Made by a program: the position numbers and the translations under genes | DNA from: Streptomyces sp. V4I2 | GTDB taxonomy: Bacteria > Actinomycetota > Actinomycetes > Streptomycetales > Streptomycetaceae | Length of the DNA stretch: 64,000 bases | Reading direction: 5' to 3' | Assembly: GCF_030817655.1 (NCBI RefSeq) | Contig: NZ_JAUSZM010000003.1 | Location: 10,044,001 to 10,108,000 of the forward strand | Notes under the pieces: model-generated | The model's input: the letters and a program-made list of their open reading frames with translations, nothing else | Told to the model about the DNA's origin: nothing | The model's database searches: none | Shown here: positions 33,236 through 42,372 of the stretch, in pieces | Position numbering within the stretch: the stretch's first letter is position 1 | How the letters are laid out: each line of letters begins with the position of its first letter

Positions 33236-35797
33236 ATGAGTTCTGGACGTGTATCCCGGCATGCCCGCACACGGATGATCGCGGCGGTGGCGACCGTCTG
33301 CGCCCTGTCCGCCGCCCCGCCGGCGCCCCAGGCCGTCGCTGCCGACACCCCGCCGTACTCCGAGACCTACCGGCCCCAGTTCCACTTCACGCCGGAGAAG
33401 AACTGGATGAACGACCCCAACGGCCTTGTGTACTTCAAGGGCGAATATCACCTCTTCTACCAGTACAACCCCAACGGCAACTCGTGGGGCGACATGTCCT
33501 GGGGACACGCGGTGAGCAAGGACCTCGTGCACTGGAAGGAGCTGCCGCTCGCCTTGGCGCACGACGACGAGGAGATGGTGTTCTCCGGCAGCGCGGTCGT
33601 CGACTGGAACAACACCACCGGGTTCGGCACGAAGAAGAACCCGCCCATGGTGGCGATATACACCAGCTTCGCCAAGGACACGGGCACCCAGGCGCAGGCG
33701 CTCGCCTACAGCACCGACCGCGGCCGCACCTGGACCAAGTACCAGGGCAATCCCGTCCTCGACATCGGCTCCAAAGAGTTCCGCGACCCCAAGGTCCAGT
33801 GGTACGCACCGACCAAGAGCTGGCTGATGACGGTGTCGCTGTCCACCGAGCACAAGGTGCAGTTCTACTCGTCGAAGAACCTCAAGGACTGGGACCTGCT
33901 CAGCGAGTTCGGGCCGGCCGGCGCGACGGGCGGCGTGTGGGAGTGTCCCGACCTGTACCCTCTCGCGGTCGACGGGGACGAGAACACCATCAAGTGGGTC
34001 CTGGTCGTCAACATCAACCCCGGTGGAATCGCCGGTGGTTCGGCCGCCCAGTACTTCATCGGCGACTTCGACGGCAAGAAGTTCACCGCCGACGACAAGG
34101 GCACCTACACCCCGCCCAGCGGCACGGTGGTCCAGGACTTCGAGGGCACCGGCTTCGGTACGTGGACGACCACCGGCACGGCGTACGGCGACGGACCGGC
34201 GGCCGGGGCACTGGCCGGGCAGGGAACCGTCGACGGGTTCGACGGCAAGGGCCTCGCCAACAGTTTTCACTCGGGTGACGGAACCACCGGCACCCTCACC
34301 TCACCCGAATTCACCGTCGACAGCTCCTACGTGAACTTCAAGGTCGGCGGCGGACGGCACCCGCACGAGCCCGGAACCGTCATGGAGCAGGGACCGCCGC
34401 CCGAGGGCACGGTCCTCGCCGACTTCGAGGGCGCCGGCTACGGCGACTGGACGACGACCGGAGACGCCTTCGGCCCGGCACCGGCCACCGGCACCCTCCC
34501 CAACCAGCAAGAGGTCTCCGGGTTCCTGGGCGAAGGCCTGGTCAACACCTACCTGAACGGCGACTCCACCACCGGCACCCTCACCTCACCCGAATTCACC
34601 ATCGACAAGAAGCACCTGAACTTCCTCATCGGCGGCGGCAACCACCCCGTCGGCGCCGCCGGCCCGACCGCCGTCGAACTCCTCGTCGACGGCCAAGTGG
34701 TGCGCAGCGCCACCGGAAAGGACGCCGAGGCGCTCAACTGGGCGTCCTGGGACGTCGGCGACCTCGCCGGCAAGAAGGGGCAGATCAGGATCGTCGACGA
34801 CAACACCGGCGGCTGGGGCCACCTCAACGTCGACCACATCATGCTGTCCGACACCGAGGCCCAGCCCGTCTCCCAGGAGACGTCCGTCAATCTGATCGTC
34901 GACGGCGAGATCGTCCGCAGCGCCACCGGCTCCAACAGCGAGACCCTGGACTGGGCCTCCTTCGACCTGCGTCCCTACGCCGGCAAGCAGGCACGTATCC
35001 AGATCGTCGACATGAACACCGCCGGCTGGGGCCACATCATGGCCGACCAGTTCACCACCGCCGACACGGCCGCCAAGTCCGTCGTGCAGCGCGCCGACTG
35101 GGCCGACTACGGCAAGGACTACTACGCGGCGGTGTCCTGGGAGAACGCACCGGGCGACAAGCGGTACATGATCGGCTGGATGAACAACTGGGACTACAGC
35201 GGCGCCGTTCCCACCTCCCCCTGGCGCGGTACGCAGAGCATCCCCCGCGAGATGGCCCTACGCACGATCAACGGTCAGATCCGGCTCACCAGCAAGCCGG
35301 TCGACAGCCTGGAGACTCTGCGGCGGAACAGCCCGGCGACGGCGACCGGCGTCACCGTCAACAACACCACCAAGCCCCTGATCGGCCCCGCGGCCAAGGG
35401 CAAGGCACTCGACATCGAAGCGACCTTCTCCCTCAAGGACGCCGAACGCTTCGGCCTCAAGGTGCGCACCGGCGCGGGCGGCGAGGAGACCGTCATCGGA
35501 TACGACACCACGACACGGGAGCTGTACGTCGACCGGACCCGCTCCGGCGCCGTGGACTTCAACAGCACCTTCCCCGGCGTCCAGCGAGCCCCGCTGCAGC
35601 CCAAGAACGGCAAGGTGAAGCTGCGGATCCTCGTCGACTGGTCGTCCGTCGAGGTCTTCGGAGGCAGCGGTGAAGCGGTGATCACCGACCAGATCTTCCC
35701 CGACCCCGCCAGCCGGGGAGTCGAGGTCTTCGCCGAGAACGGCTCGGTCAAGCTGGACCGGGCCGGCGTCTGGCACCTCGACTCCTACCGCGACTGA
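33236..35797 (+). CDS. secreted GH32 fructan hydrolase (levanase/inulinase type)
   Basis: 853 residues. A signal peptide of about 36 residues ends at AVAA. The GH32 catalytic triad is visible: nucleophile Asp60 in NWMNDPNG, Asp184 in the RDP motif, and acid/base Glu236 in WECPDLYP. At about residues 295-610 the propeller is interrupted by repeat modules: DFEGTGFGTWTTTGTAYG and DFEGAGYGDWTTTGDAFG, then two copies of a VDGxxVRSATG...GWGH unit. The catalytic domain then resumes with DWADYGKDYYAAVSWENAPG, followed by the C-terminal beta-sandwich (LRILVDWSSVEVFGG). The product would hydrolyse levan or inulin outside the cell. AGGAG precedes ATG 33236. It is divergent from the ABC operon with shared operators. 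Confidence 0.94.
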   Translation: MSSGRVSRHARTRMIAAVATVCALSAAPPAPQAVAADTPPYSETYRPQFHFTPEKNWMNDPNGLVYFKGEYHLFYQYNPNGNSWGDMSWGHAVSKDLVHWKELPLALAHDDEEMVFSGSAVVDWNNTTGFGTKKNPPMVAIYTSFAKDTGTQAQALAYSTDRGRTWTKYQGNPVLDIGSKEFRDPKVQWYAPTKSWLMTVSLSTEHKVQFYSSKNLKDWDLLSEFGPAGATGGVWECPDLYPLAVDGDENTIKWVLVVNINPGGIAGGSAAQYFIGDFDGKKFTADDKGTYTPPSGTVVQDFEGTGFGTWTTTGTAYGDGPAAGALAGQGTVDGFDGKGLANSFHSGDGTTGTLTSPEFTVDSSYVNFKVGGGRHPHEPGTVMEQGPPPEGTVLADFEGAGYGDWTTTGDAFGPAPATGTLPNQQEVSGFLGEGLVNTYLNGDSTTGTLTSPEFTIDKKHLNFLIGGGNHPVGAAGPTAVELLVDGQVVRSATGKDAEALNWASWDVGDLAGKKGQIRIVDDNTGGWGHLNVDHIMLSDTEAQPVSQETSVNLIVDGEIVRSATGSNSETLDWASFDLRPYAGKQARIQIVDMNTAGWGHIMADQFTTADTAAKSVVQRADWADYGKDYYAAVSWENAPGDKRYMIGWMNNWDYSGAVPTSPWRGTQSIPREMALRTINGQIRLTSKPVDSLETLRRNSPATATGVTVNNTTKPLIGPAAKGKALDIEATFSLKDAERFGLKVRTGAGGEETVIGYDTTTRELYVDRTRSGAVDFNSTFPGVQRAPLQPKNGKVKLRILVDWSSVEVFGGSGEAVITDQIFPDPASRGVEVFAENGSVKLDRAGVWHLDSYRD

Positions 35798-35883
35798 CCC
35801 CGAACCACGGAGAACCACGGCAAACCACAGAGAACGACGGAGACCCGTGGTGAACCACGGAGAATCATGGAGGACCCCACACC
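35798..35883 (+). repeat. degenerate AACCACGGAGAA repeats before the ABM gene
   Basis: GAACCACGGAGAACCACGG, then AAACCACAGAGAACGACGGA, then GAACCACGGAGAATCATGGA occur almost back to back. The repeats cover the leader of the ABM gene, including its ribosome site. Origin and function unknown. Confidence 0.55.
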
Positions 35884-36178
35884 GTGAACAAAACCCTGCT
35901 CGCCGAGTTCACCGCCCGCGAGGGCGCGGAGGCCGACATCGCCGGCCTGCTGCGGGACTACGCCCAGAAAGTGCGTGAGGAAGACGGCAACCCTCGCCTT
36001 CGACGTCTACACGAAGGCGTCCAACCCGCGCGCCTTCTGGATCTTCGAGGTGTACCGGGACGAGGACGCCTTCCAGGCACACCTGAAGGCCCCCTACGGA
36101 GGCCCGTTCAACACCGAACTCGCCCCGCTGATCGAGGAGGACGCCTCGGTGCTGACCTTCCTCGAGCCGGTGACCTGA
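35884..36178 (+). pseudogene. ABM-domain (quinol monooxygenase-like) protein, frameshifted
   Basis: GTG 35884 gives NKTLLAEFTAREGAEADIAG and reaches REEDGN. A one-base shift near 35985 is needed to continue with TLAFDVYTKASNPRAFWIFE and then AHLKAPYGGPFNTELAPLIE to the end at 36178. The reconstructed ~97-residue protein matches antibiotic-biosynthesis-monooxygenase fold proteins such as YgiN. As written, the first frame loses the domain. It lies just downstream of the GH32 gene and just before the IS110 element. Confidence 0.72.
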
Positions 36179-36207
36179 CAACCGTTCCTAGGGACTGAGC
36201 GGGAGAA

Positions 36208-37387
36208 GCTCCTATAGACCGTCAAGCGGCTTGTTTGAGCTGTTCGGCGGTGATGTGAGGGCGGGGTAGATGCTGGTAGACCTCGCGGGCGACGAACCGT
36301 TTCAAGCAGCGCATGATGTCCTTCTTGGTCATGCCTTCGGCGGTGCGTCTGGCGACGTACTCGCGGGTGCGCTGGTCGTGGCGCATGCGGACCAGCACGA
36401 TCGTGTGCAGGGCCCGGTTGGCTTGGCGGTCTCCGCCCCGGTTGAGGCGGTGCCGGTTGGTGCGGCCGGAGGAGGCCGGCAGCGGGGCGGCACCGCACAG
36501 GTGGGCGAAGGATGCTTCCGAGCGCAGGCGGTCCGGGTTGTCGCCGACGGTGGTCAGCAGCTGGCCCGCGCTCTCGGGGCCGACGCCGGGCAGAGCGATC
36601 AGCCGTGGTGCGGCCCGGGTGACCAGCGGGCCCAGGTCCGCGTCGGCTTCGGCGATTTCCTCCTCCAGCCGCTGGCAGCGGCGGGCGAGCCGTCGCAGCG
36701 TGATCCTGACCGCGCAGTCCGGATCCGCGAGGTCGCCCACGGGCCGGGACCGGGCCAGGGCGTCTATCAGCTCGCCGGTGGCCAGGCCGCGCAGCCTCTC
36801 GCGCACCGCGGCCGGTGCGGTGATGATGAGCGTGCGGATCTGGTTGATGGTCTGGGTGCGGGCCTTGACGGCCGAACTGCGGGCCACCCGCAGGGTGCGG
36901 ATGGCCTCCACGATCCCGTTGCGGGTCTTCGGAATGCCCGAGGCCCGGCCGGACAGCACGGCGGTCGCGGCGGCGTAGGCGTCAACCGGGTCGGACTTGC
37001 CATTGTCCCGCCTGGCCTTGCGGTCGGGTCGGTCGACCTCGATGACGGTGACACCCTTTGTGGTCAGGAAACGGGCGATCTCGGCCCCGTAGGCGCCGGT
37101 GCCCTCGATGCCTACCGCCAGAACCTCGCCGTGCGAACGCAGCCAGTGGAGCAGCTGCTCATAGCCGGCGGGACCGGTCGGGAACGGCTCGGTGGCCAGG
37201 TGCCGGCCCACGGTGTCGATCGCGGCCGCCTGGTGCAGGTCGGTGTGGGTGTCGATCCCGCCAATGACCGCTATCTCATCTGCTGCCATGCTGGACGTGC
37301 TGTCCTTCCGTACGACGCATCAGGGAGGGCACGCGCCGGTCGGGCGGACGGACAAGACAGTGATGGGACCTTTGGCCGGGCTCCTAT
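36208..37387 (-). mobile_element. IS110-family element, candidate ends marked by GCTCCTAT
   Basis: GCTCCTAT occurs directly repeated at 36208-36215 and 37380-37387, flanking the complete IS110 transposase. IS110 elements insert by recombination at a short core and do not make long target duplications, so these 8 bp could be the core plus chance or a target feature. About 98 bp of non-coding end lies before the transposase start. Confidence 0.5.
36222..37289 (-). CDS. IS110-family transposase, complete
   Basis: 355 residues. The DEDD catalytic domain is N-terminal: GGIDTHTDLHQAA (Asp), VGIEGTGAYGAEI (Glu) and KSDPVDAYAAATAVL (Asp pair). The C-terminal serine domain includes LPGVGPESAGQLLTTVGDNP, EASFAHLCGAAPLPASSG and RGGDRQANRALHTIVLVRM, with the predicted catalytic Ser in PASSGRTN. 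All family motifs are present and the frame is unbroken, so it may be active. ATG 37289 is the start. Confidence 0.93.
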   Translation of the reverse strand: MAADEIAVIGGIDTHTDLHQAAAIDTVGRHLATEPFPTGPAGYEQLLHWLRSHGEVLAVGIEGTGAYGAEIARFLTTKGVTVIEVDRPDRKARRDNGKSDPVDAYAAATAVLSGRASGIPKTRNGIVEAIRTLRVARSSAVKARTQTINQIRTLIITAPAAVRERLRGLATGELIDALARSRPVGDLADPDCAVRITLRRLARRCQRLEEEIAEADADLGPLVTRAAPRLIALPGVGPESAGQLLTTVGDNPDRLRSEASFAHLCGAAPLPASSGRTNRHRLNRGGDRQANRALHTIVLVRMRHDQRTREYVARRTAEGMTKKDIMRCLKRFVAREVYQHLPRPHITAEQLKQAA

Positions 37388-37514
37388 GAGGTCACGAACG
37401 CCTGACCGGCACGCGCGCGGTGGCACCGCCCGACAGGCCGACGGTTCTCCCGACAGACAGCCGAAGCGCCAGTGAGTCCTTGAGTCAGACCTCCGAGCGG
37501 TGCCACCGCAATCA

Positions 37515-39158
37515 TCACTGTGAGTCCTGTTGCCAGGACTGCTGCTCAGCCGAACGCCCCGGACGGTGTTGGGCGTTCTGGTTGCCCGCGTTCGCTCCGC
37601 GTCCGGCGCCGACGGATCGTGTCCGTGGTCCGGGGATGCGGGGGCGGGGTTCCTCACGCCCAGGAACGCCTGGTCGGGCCTGGACGGTCCGATGCCCCAC
37701 ACGATCACTCTGGTCGTGTGGGGGCGGTGTCGTCCGTCGCCGGATCGGGTGTCCCTGGGCGCGCCTTCCGATCGCCACGGCGGCAGCCTCGTGGCGAGTG
37801 GTTGTGCGGGTTGTGGTGGTGAGGGGTTTCTGCCAGTGCTGGGCGCCCCAGCGGCTGGTGTAGGCCGGGTCGACGGCGATGACGGCGATACCTGTCTGGT
37901 CGGCCATCGAAGACAGCCGGGCGCGGAGTCTGCCGGTGGGCATGCCGGAGATCAGTTGCCGGAAGCGCTTCTTGCGGCCGTGCTTCTCCCGGGTCTTCTC
38001 GGCGGTGAAGTGCAGGTCCTCGACCGCGATCGCGCCCACGCCGCACGTTCGGGCCCAGTGGAGGAGGCGGGTGAGGGCGTGGCGGACCTGGGCGTCACAG
38101 TGCTCGGCGGTTCCGGTCAGGTCGTAGAAGAAGCGGCGCGGGGTGCCGGTCGGGTTGCCGTGGGTGTCGAGGCGCCAGGCGGCGAGGTGGTCGGCGTTCA
38201 TGTCGACACCGATCACACCGTGGGCGAGCGCGGCCTCGATGGGGAGGGCGGGGGTGGGCGGGAGCTGCCAGGACGCGGTCACATACCAGCGGTCCCGGCC
38301 GGTATCGAGGTGGATGCGGTAGGCGATCGCCCGGTTGGCCGCGACGCGATCCGCCCACTCCTCGCCCCGGTGGGCGAACGCGACCTGGCAGCCGAGGACG
38401 TACCGTCCGTGCGGGGAGTTCGCCAGATGCGCGAGCGGCGCGGGCAGCTTGATGCTCACCTCGCCGTCCGGGCTGACCCGGATCGTCTCGTTGCCGTAGC
38501 GCTTGCCGGACTCCCCGTCCGCCTGGCAGAACCAGCGCTCCGCCTCCCAACGCCCGCGCCACGTAGACTCCGTGAGCTGTGCCGCCTCCAGGTGGTGCCG
38601 GGTGCGGGCCAGGCATGTGCCGCCGCGTACGACGTGCACGAGGCCGGCCTCACGGTCGGCCCGCGCTGCGGCCAGCCGGTCCTGAAGCACCCGCAGCCGC
38701 CGCGACTTGGCATGCCATTCCCGCCGCGACCGGTAACCCCCCGGCGCCTTCTTCGTCCCCTTCTGCCCGACCGGCAGCGACAGGCGGTCCTCGATGGTAC
38801 GGACGCCCGCTTCCAGGTTCTGGATGTGTGCGAGCTGACCACGCCGGGCCAGCGCCCACTGGTCATGCGTGGCTTTGGTGATACTGCCCGCCCACCGCGA
38901 CGACGACAGCGGCGTCAACTCCCGCTTACGCACCGCCCACGCCTCACCGGAATACTCCATGCCATCCCGGCAACGCGCCTTGAGATCCTTCGAAGCCAGC
39001 GACCTCAGATGCGCCCCCACCAGACGCAACACCTTCTCATCGTCCGGCGTCAGGTCCTTGAGGCGGGTCCGGACGGCCACACCACTGGGACCGGACGCGA
39101 CGAACGGCGGCGCAATGCTCCTCAGCTCACCCACCCCGTCACCCCCGCCCGGCCCCAC
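37515..39158 (-). CDS. large TnpB-related protein (IS200/IS605 accessory type)
   Basis: 547 residues. RuvC-like motifs are present: Asp in GVIGVDMNADHLAAWRLD (about residue 330), Glu in GAIAVEDLHF (about 395), and a third site RHEAAAVAIGRRAQG (about 475), where Glu stands at the position usually held by Asp. No CxxC zinc finger is present; the region reads PAYTSRWGAQHWQKPL. The N-terminal half is helical and basic. Such TnpB relatives are common in actinomycetes; whether they are RNA-guided nucleases or repurposed proteins is open. Start is uncertain: GTG near VRTRLKDLTPDD is an alternative to 39158. No tnpA is nearby. Confidence 0.8.
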   Translation of the reverse strand: MGPGGGDGVGELRSIAPPFVASGPSGVAVRTRLKDLTPDDEKVLRLVGAHLRSLASKDLKARCRDGMEYSGEAWAVRKRELTPLSSSRWAGSITKATHDQWALARRGQLAHIQNLEAGVRTIEDRLSLPVGQKGTKKAPGGYRSRREWHAKSRRLRVLQDRLAAARADREAGLVHVVRGGTCLARTRHHLEAAQLTESTWRGRWEAERWFCQADGESGKRYGNETIRVSPDGEVSIKLPAPLAHLANSPHGRYVLGCQVAFAHRGEEWADRVAANRAIAYRIHLDTGRDRWYVTASWQLPPTPALPIEAALAHGVIGVDMNADHLAAWRLDTHGNPTGTPRRFFYDLTGTAEHCDAQVRHALTRLLHWARTCGVGAIAVEDLHFTAEKTREKHGRKKRFRQLISGMPTGRLRARLSSMADQTGIAVIAVDPAYTSRWGAQHWQKPLTTTTRTTTRHEAAAVAIGRRAQGHPIRRRTTPPPHDQSDRVGHRTVQARPGVPGREEPRPRIPGPRTRSVGAGRGANAGNQNAQHRPGRSAEQQSWQQDSQ

Positions 39159-39502
39159 CCGAAGATCCCGTCACCATGAGAAACGAGCGCCACCCTGGGA
39201 AGGTCACGCATTCGATGCAAGAACGTCAGTTCCCCACCGAGAACCAGCCCCACGGCCGAGGCGCGCGACTCGACACAGACCCCGCGCGCTCACTCCTGCC
39301 CACCAGAACGCTCTTGAACGCACCCCAGCGGCAGCAGCTCCCAACCCCTTTCCCTCCTCGGCCTTGCCGTGTGGCGCGACACGGCCTGCCATGGTGTGTG
39401 ACGCCTCTGTTCGGACCGCTGTCATGGCGGGCCGGCACATGTCCCGGGCGGTGATCGGCCCCTAGCCTGCGGCCTGTCAACCACTCGACCTGGAGGTCTC
39501 GG
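39159..39502. other. intergenic stretch, nothing recognised
   Basis: About 344 bp between the TnpB-related gene start and the secreted hydrolase. No motif. It should hold divergent promoters. Confidence 0.35.
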
Positions 39503-40939
39503 ATGCAGCCACCTCGTGCCGTCACCGCACCGCCCCGTAGACGGATCGGGCGGCGTGCCGTGTCCGGTGCGCTGTCGCTCGCGGCCGCCTTCTCGCTTCT
39601 CGCCGTGGCGGTGCCGGCTGCCGGTGCGGAGGGGAGCACGGGCGGTCACTGCGCCGGCCGGGCCCGGGTGCACGTGCCGGGCGCTGCCTTCCAACGGGCC
39701 GACTGTCTGGAAGAGTTGACCACGGCCGGCACGGTGGCCTCCGGCCACACCGATCCGGCCGACTTCGCGGGCCTGACTCCCAAGAACCTCATCACGCCGA
39801 GCGGCGTTCCCGGAATCCAGATCGACGGCTACTTCCCCGACTCCTCGACCACCAACACCAACCACGGCTGGAACCACGACGCACAGTTCGTCATCCGGCT
39901 GCCCGACCACTGGAACGGCGCACTGGTGGTCTCCGGAACCCCGGGCAACCGCGAGCAGTATGCCAACGACCGCGCGATCTCCGACTGGGTGCTCGCGCGC
40001 GGCTACGCCTACGCCGCCACCGACAAGGGCAACACCGGCCTCGCCTTCCATCGCGACGGCCGCAGGCCCGGCGACGCCATCAGCGAGTGGAACACGCGCC
40101 TCACCCAGCTCACGCGGGCCGCCCGCGCCGTCGTCGCGCAGCGCTACCACCGGCCCCCTGCCCGCACCATCGCCACAGGCATGTCCAACGGCGGCTACCT
40201 GGTGCGCTGGCAGCTCGAGAACCACCCCGAGCTGTACGACGGGGGAGTGGACTGGGAAGGCACCCTCTGGCGCTCCGACGGCCCCAACCTGCTCACCTTC
40301 CTGCCGCCCGCGCTGCGCGCCTACCCTGCTTACGCGGCCGGTGGTCCCGGCGCCGAGGACGGCCTGAAGGCCATGCACAAGGCCGGCTATCCGGCGGGCT
40401 CCGAATTCCTGTGGCCCTATCACCACCAGGTCTACTGGGACCTGACCCAGCGCATCTACCGCGAGGAGCTGGACCCTGGCTTCGACGGGGCGATCGAGGC
40501 GGGCAACCCGTTCTGCGCCTCGGGGACCCCGGGCTGCGACGCCGACTACGACTTCGGCACCCGGCCGCCCGCGGTCCACCGTGCCGTCGACCGCATCGCC
40601 CTGACCGGGCGCATCAGCAAGCCGCTGATCACCCTGCACGGCACTCTCGACGTGCTGCTGCCCATCAGCCAGGACTCCGATGTCTACGCCCGCATGGTGC
40701 GCGAGGCCGGACGGGGCGCACTGCTGCGCTACTACCGCGTCGAGGACGGCACCCATACGGACTCACTCGTCGACGCCTTCCCCGCCAAGCTCCGACCGAT
40801 GGTCCCCTGCCATCGCTCCGCCTTCACAGCGCTGGAACGGTGGCTGACCGGACACGGCCTCCCCCCAGCCGACCACACCGTCCAGCGACCGCCCGGAGCG
40901 GACCCCGCGACACTGCTCACCGGCTGTCAGCTGGACTAG
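39503..40939 (+). CDS. secreted tannase/feruloyl-esterase-like alpha/beta hydrolase
   Basis: 478 residues. A long signal peptide (RRAVSGALSLAAAFSLLAVA) ends near AAGAEG. The alpha/beta-hydrolase core has the nucleophile elbow TIATGMSNGGYLV, acid Asp in TLHGTLDVLLPI and His in VEDGTHTDSL. HWNGALVVSGTPGNREQY and YAYAATDKGNTG resemble tannase-family or DUF6351-like proteins. Several Cys (GHCAG, ADCLEE, FCASGTPGCD, PCHRSA) suggest disulfides, as in exported enzymes. Probable extracellular esterase; substrate unknown. ATG 39503 follows CTGGAGG. Confidence 0.85.
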   Translation: MQPPRAVTAPPRRRIGRRAVSGALSLAAAFSLLAVAVPAAGAEGSTGGHCAGRARVHVPGAAFQRADCLEELTTAGTVASGHTDPADFAGLTPKNLITPSGVPGIQIDGYFPDSSTTNTNHGWNHDAQFVIRLPDHWNGALVVSGTPGNREQYANDRAISDWVLARGYAYAATDKGNTGLAFHRDGRRPGDAISEWNTRLTQLTRAARAVVAQRYHRPPARTIATGMSNGGYLVRWQLENHPELYDGGVDWEGTLWRSDGPNLLTFLPPALRAYPAYAAGGPGAEDGLKAMHKAGYPAGSEFLWPYHHQVYWDLTQRIYREELDPGFDGAIEAGNPFCASGTPGCDADYDFGTRPPAVHRAVDRIALTGRISKPLITLHGTLDVLLPISQDSDVYARMVREAGRGALLRYYRVEDGTHTDSLVDAFPAKLRPMVPCHRSAFTALERWLTGHGLPPADHTVQRPPGADPATLLTGCQLD

Positions 40940-41071
40940 GCGCACTGTCCAGGCGGTTGGTCGCGTTGGTGCTCTGGCTCCGGCGTCGCCTCCCGGGGGC
41001 GACGGGGTCTCCGGCGCGACGTCGGCGGGGTTCTCTGCCGTGCGGGATCTCTTCGGCCCTAGGATCGGCTC

Positions 41072-41539
41072 ATGAGCAGGACCGACCGCGCCAGCCGGGT
41101 GATCGCGGCACCACCGGCGACCGTCTACGGCGCCCTCCTCGACCGGGAGTCGCTCGAGGCCTGGCTGCCGCCGGACGGTATGCGCGGGCGGGTCGAGCGG
41201 TGGGATCCCCGGCCTGGCGGAGGGTTTCGGATGGTCCTCACCTACCTCGACGCCTCCGACAGTCCCGGCAAGACCTCAGATGCGACGGATGTCGTCGACG
41301 TTGCGTTCGCCGACCTGGTGCCACCGGAGCGCGTGGTGCAGCGGGCGGTGTTCGAGGCCGACGACCCGTCGTTCGCGGGCACCATGACGATGACCTGGCA
41401 CCTCGCTGCCGCGGGTGAGGGGACCGAGGTGACCGTCACCGCCACGGACGTGCCTCCCGGCATCGACCAAGAGGTCCACGAGGCCGGGATCGCCTCCTCG
41501 CTGGCCAACCTGGCGTCGTACGTCGAAACGGTCGGCTGA
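41072..41539 (+). CDS. SRPBCC/AHSA1-type protein
   Basis: 155 residues of the AHSA1-like START fold: RVIAAPPATVYGALLDRESL, EAWLPPDGMRG, RWDPRPGGGFRMVLTYLD, FADLVPPERVVQRAVFEADD, TMTMTWHLAAAGEGTEVTVT and a C-terminal helix (ASSLANLASYVE). Function in lipid-like ligand binding is general for the fold; nothing here narrows it. ATG 41072. Stands alone on the plus strand. Confidence 0.85.
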   Translation: MSRTDRASRVIAAPPATVYGALLDRESLEAWLPPDGMRGRVERWDPRPGGGFRMVLTYLDASDSPGKTSDATDVVDVAFADLVPPERVVQRAVFEADDPSFAGTMTMTWHLAAAGEGTEVTVTATDVPPGIDQEVHEAGIASSLANLASYVETVG

Positions 41540-41806
41540 CCCAAGTCGACCGCGCCCGGGCTCGGCGGAGCCGACACCGGAGGCGAGGCGGTGGCAGGTG
41601 ATCGCCTGGTAGCCGTCCAGGCCGTTCAGGCGGTTGGCCGACGAACCGGACGCGCAGAGCCGGCCGCCCATGGACGCAGGGTCGGTCTTTCATCCGCGGA
41701 CTACCGCCGTGTCGGTCATCGTCCCGGCCGTTCGGGGGATATGCGGGCCGCTGCCGGTGCGTTTTCCGCCCCGCGGTGGCATCCCTTGGCGGGACGAAAG
41801 GAAGAC

Positions 41807-42136
41807 ATGATGCCGCTCTACCTATCGAGGTTCAGCTACGCGCCGGAGACTTGGGCGCGGCTGATCGACCACCCGGAGGACCGCGCACAGGCCGCTCAGT
41901 CGTACATCGAGTCCGTCGGCGGGAAGCTCCATGGTTTCTGGTACGCCTTCGGCACGCACGACGGCTACAACCTGTGGGAGGCGCCGGACAACGTGTCCAT
42001 GGCCGCGGTTGCGCTGGCGATCAGCGGAGGCGGCGCACTCAGCTCGTTCGAGACGACCGTTCTCCTGACCGTCGACGAAACATTGCAGGCCCTGCGCACA
42101 GCCGGGCAAGTCCAATACCGCGCTCCTGGCGCATAG
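41807..42136 (+). CDS. GYD-domain protein
   Basis: 109 residues. Typical GYD pattern: PLYLSRFSYAPETWARLID, YIESVGGKLHGFWYAFGTHD, GYNLWEAPDNVSMAAVALAI and SSFETTVLLTVDETLQAL. The family is uncharacterised and has a ferredoxin-like fold. ATG 41807 is preceded by AAAGGAAG. Monocistronic. Confidence 0.87.
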   Translation: MMPLYLSRFSYAPETWARLIDHPEDRAQAAQSYIESVGGKLHGFWYAFGTHDGYNLWEAPDNVSMAAVALAISGGGALSSFETTVLLTVDETLQALRTAGQVQYRAPGA

Positions 42137-42372
42137 CGCTACATGTAATGGATCAGAGCCGGTGTCGGGTCTGTGCCGGGTGTGTGACAGCCGAGGCACG
42201 GCTGTGCCACGTGATCGTCAACTGGTTGCCATATGAAGCCGGTTACCGATGAGCATCACGGCGGACGCATGGTGAACCGGTGATTCCAGGGGGCTTGTGG
42301 TCGTCGTGATCAGGGGAACGGTGCGCCTTGGCTGCGACGTCGCGGTGTGCGGTTCAGTGCTTGTCGGCTGTA

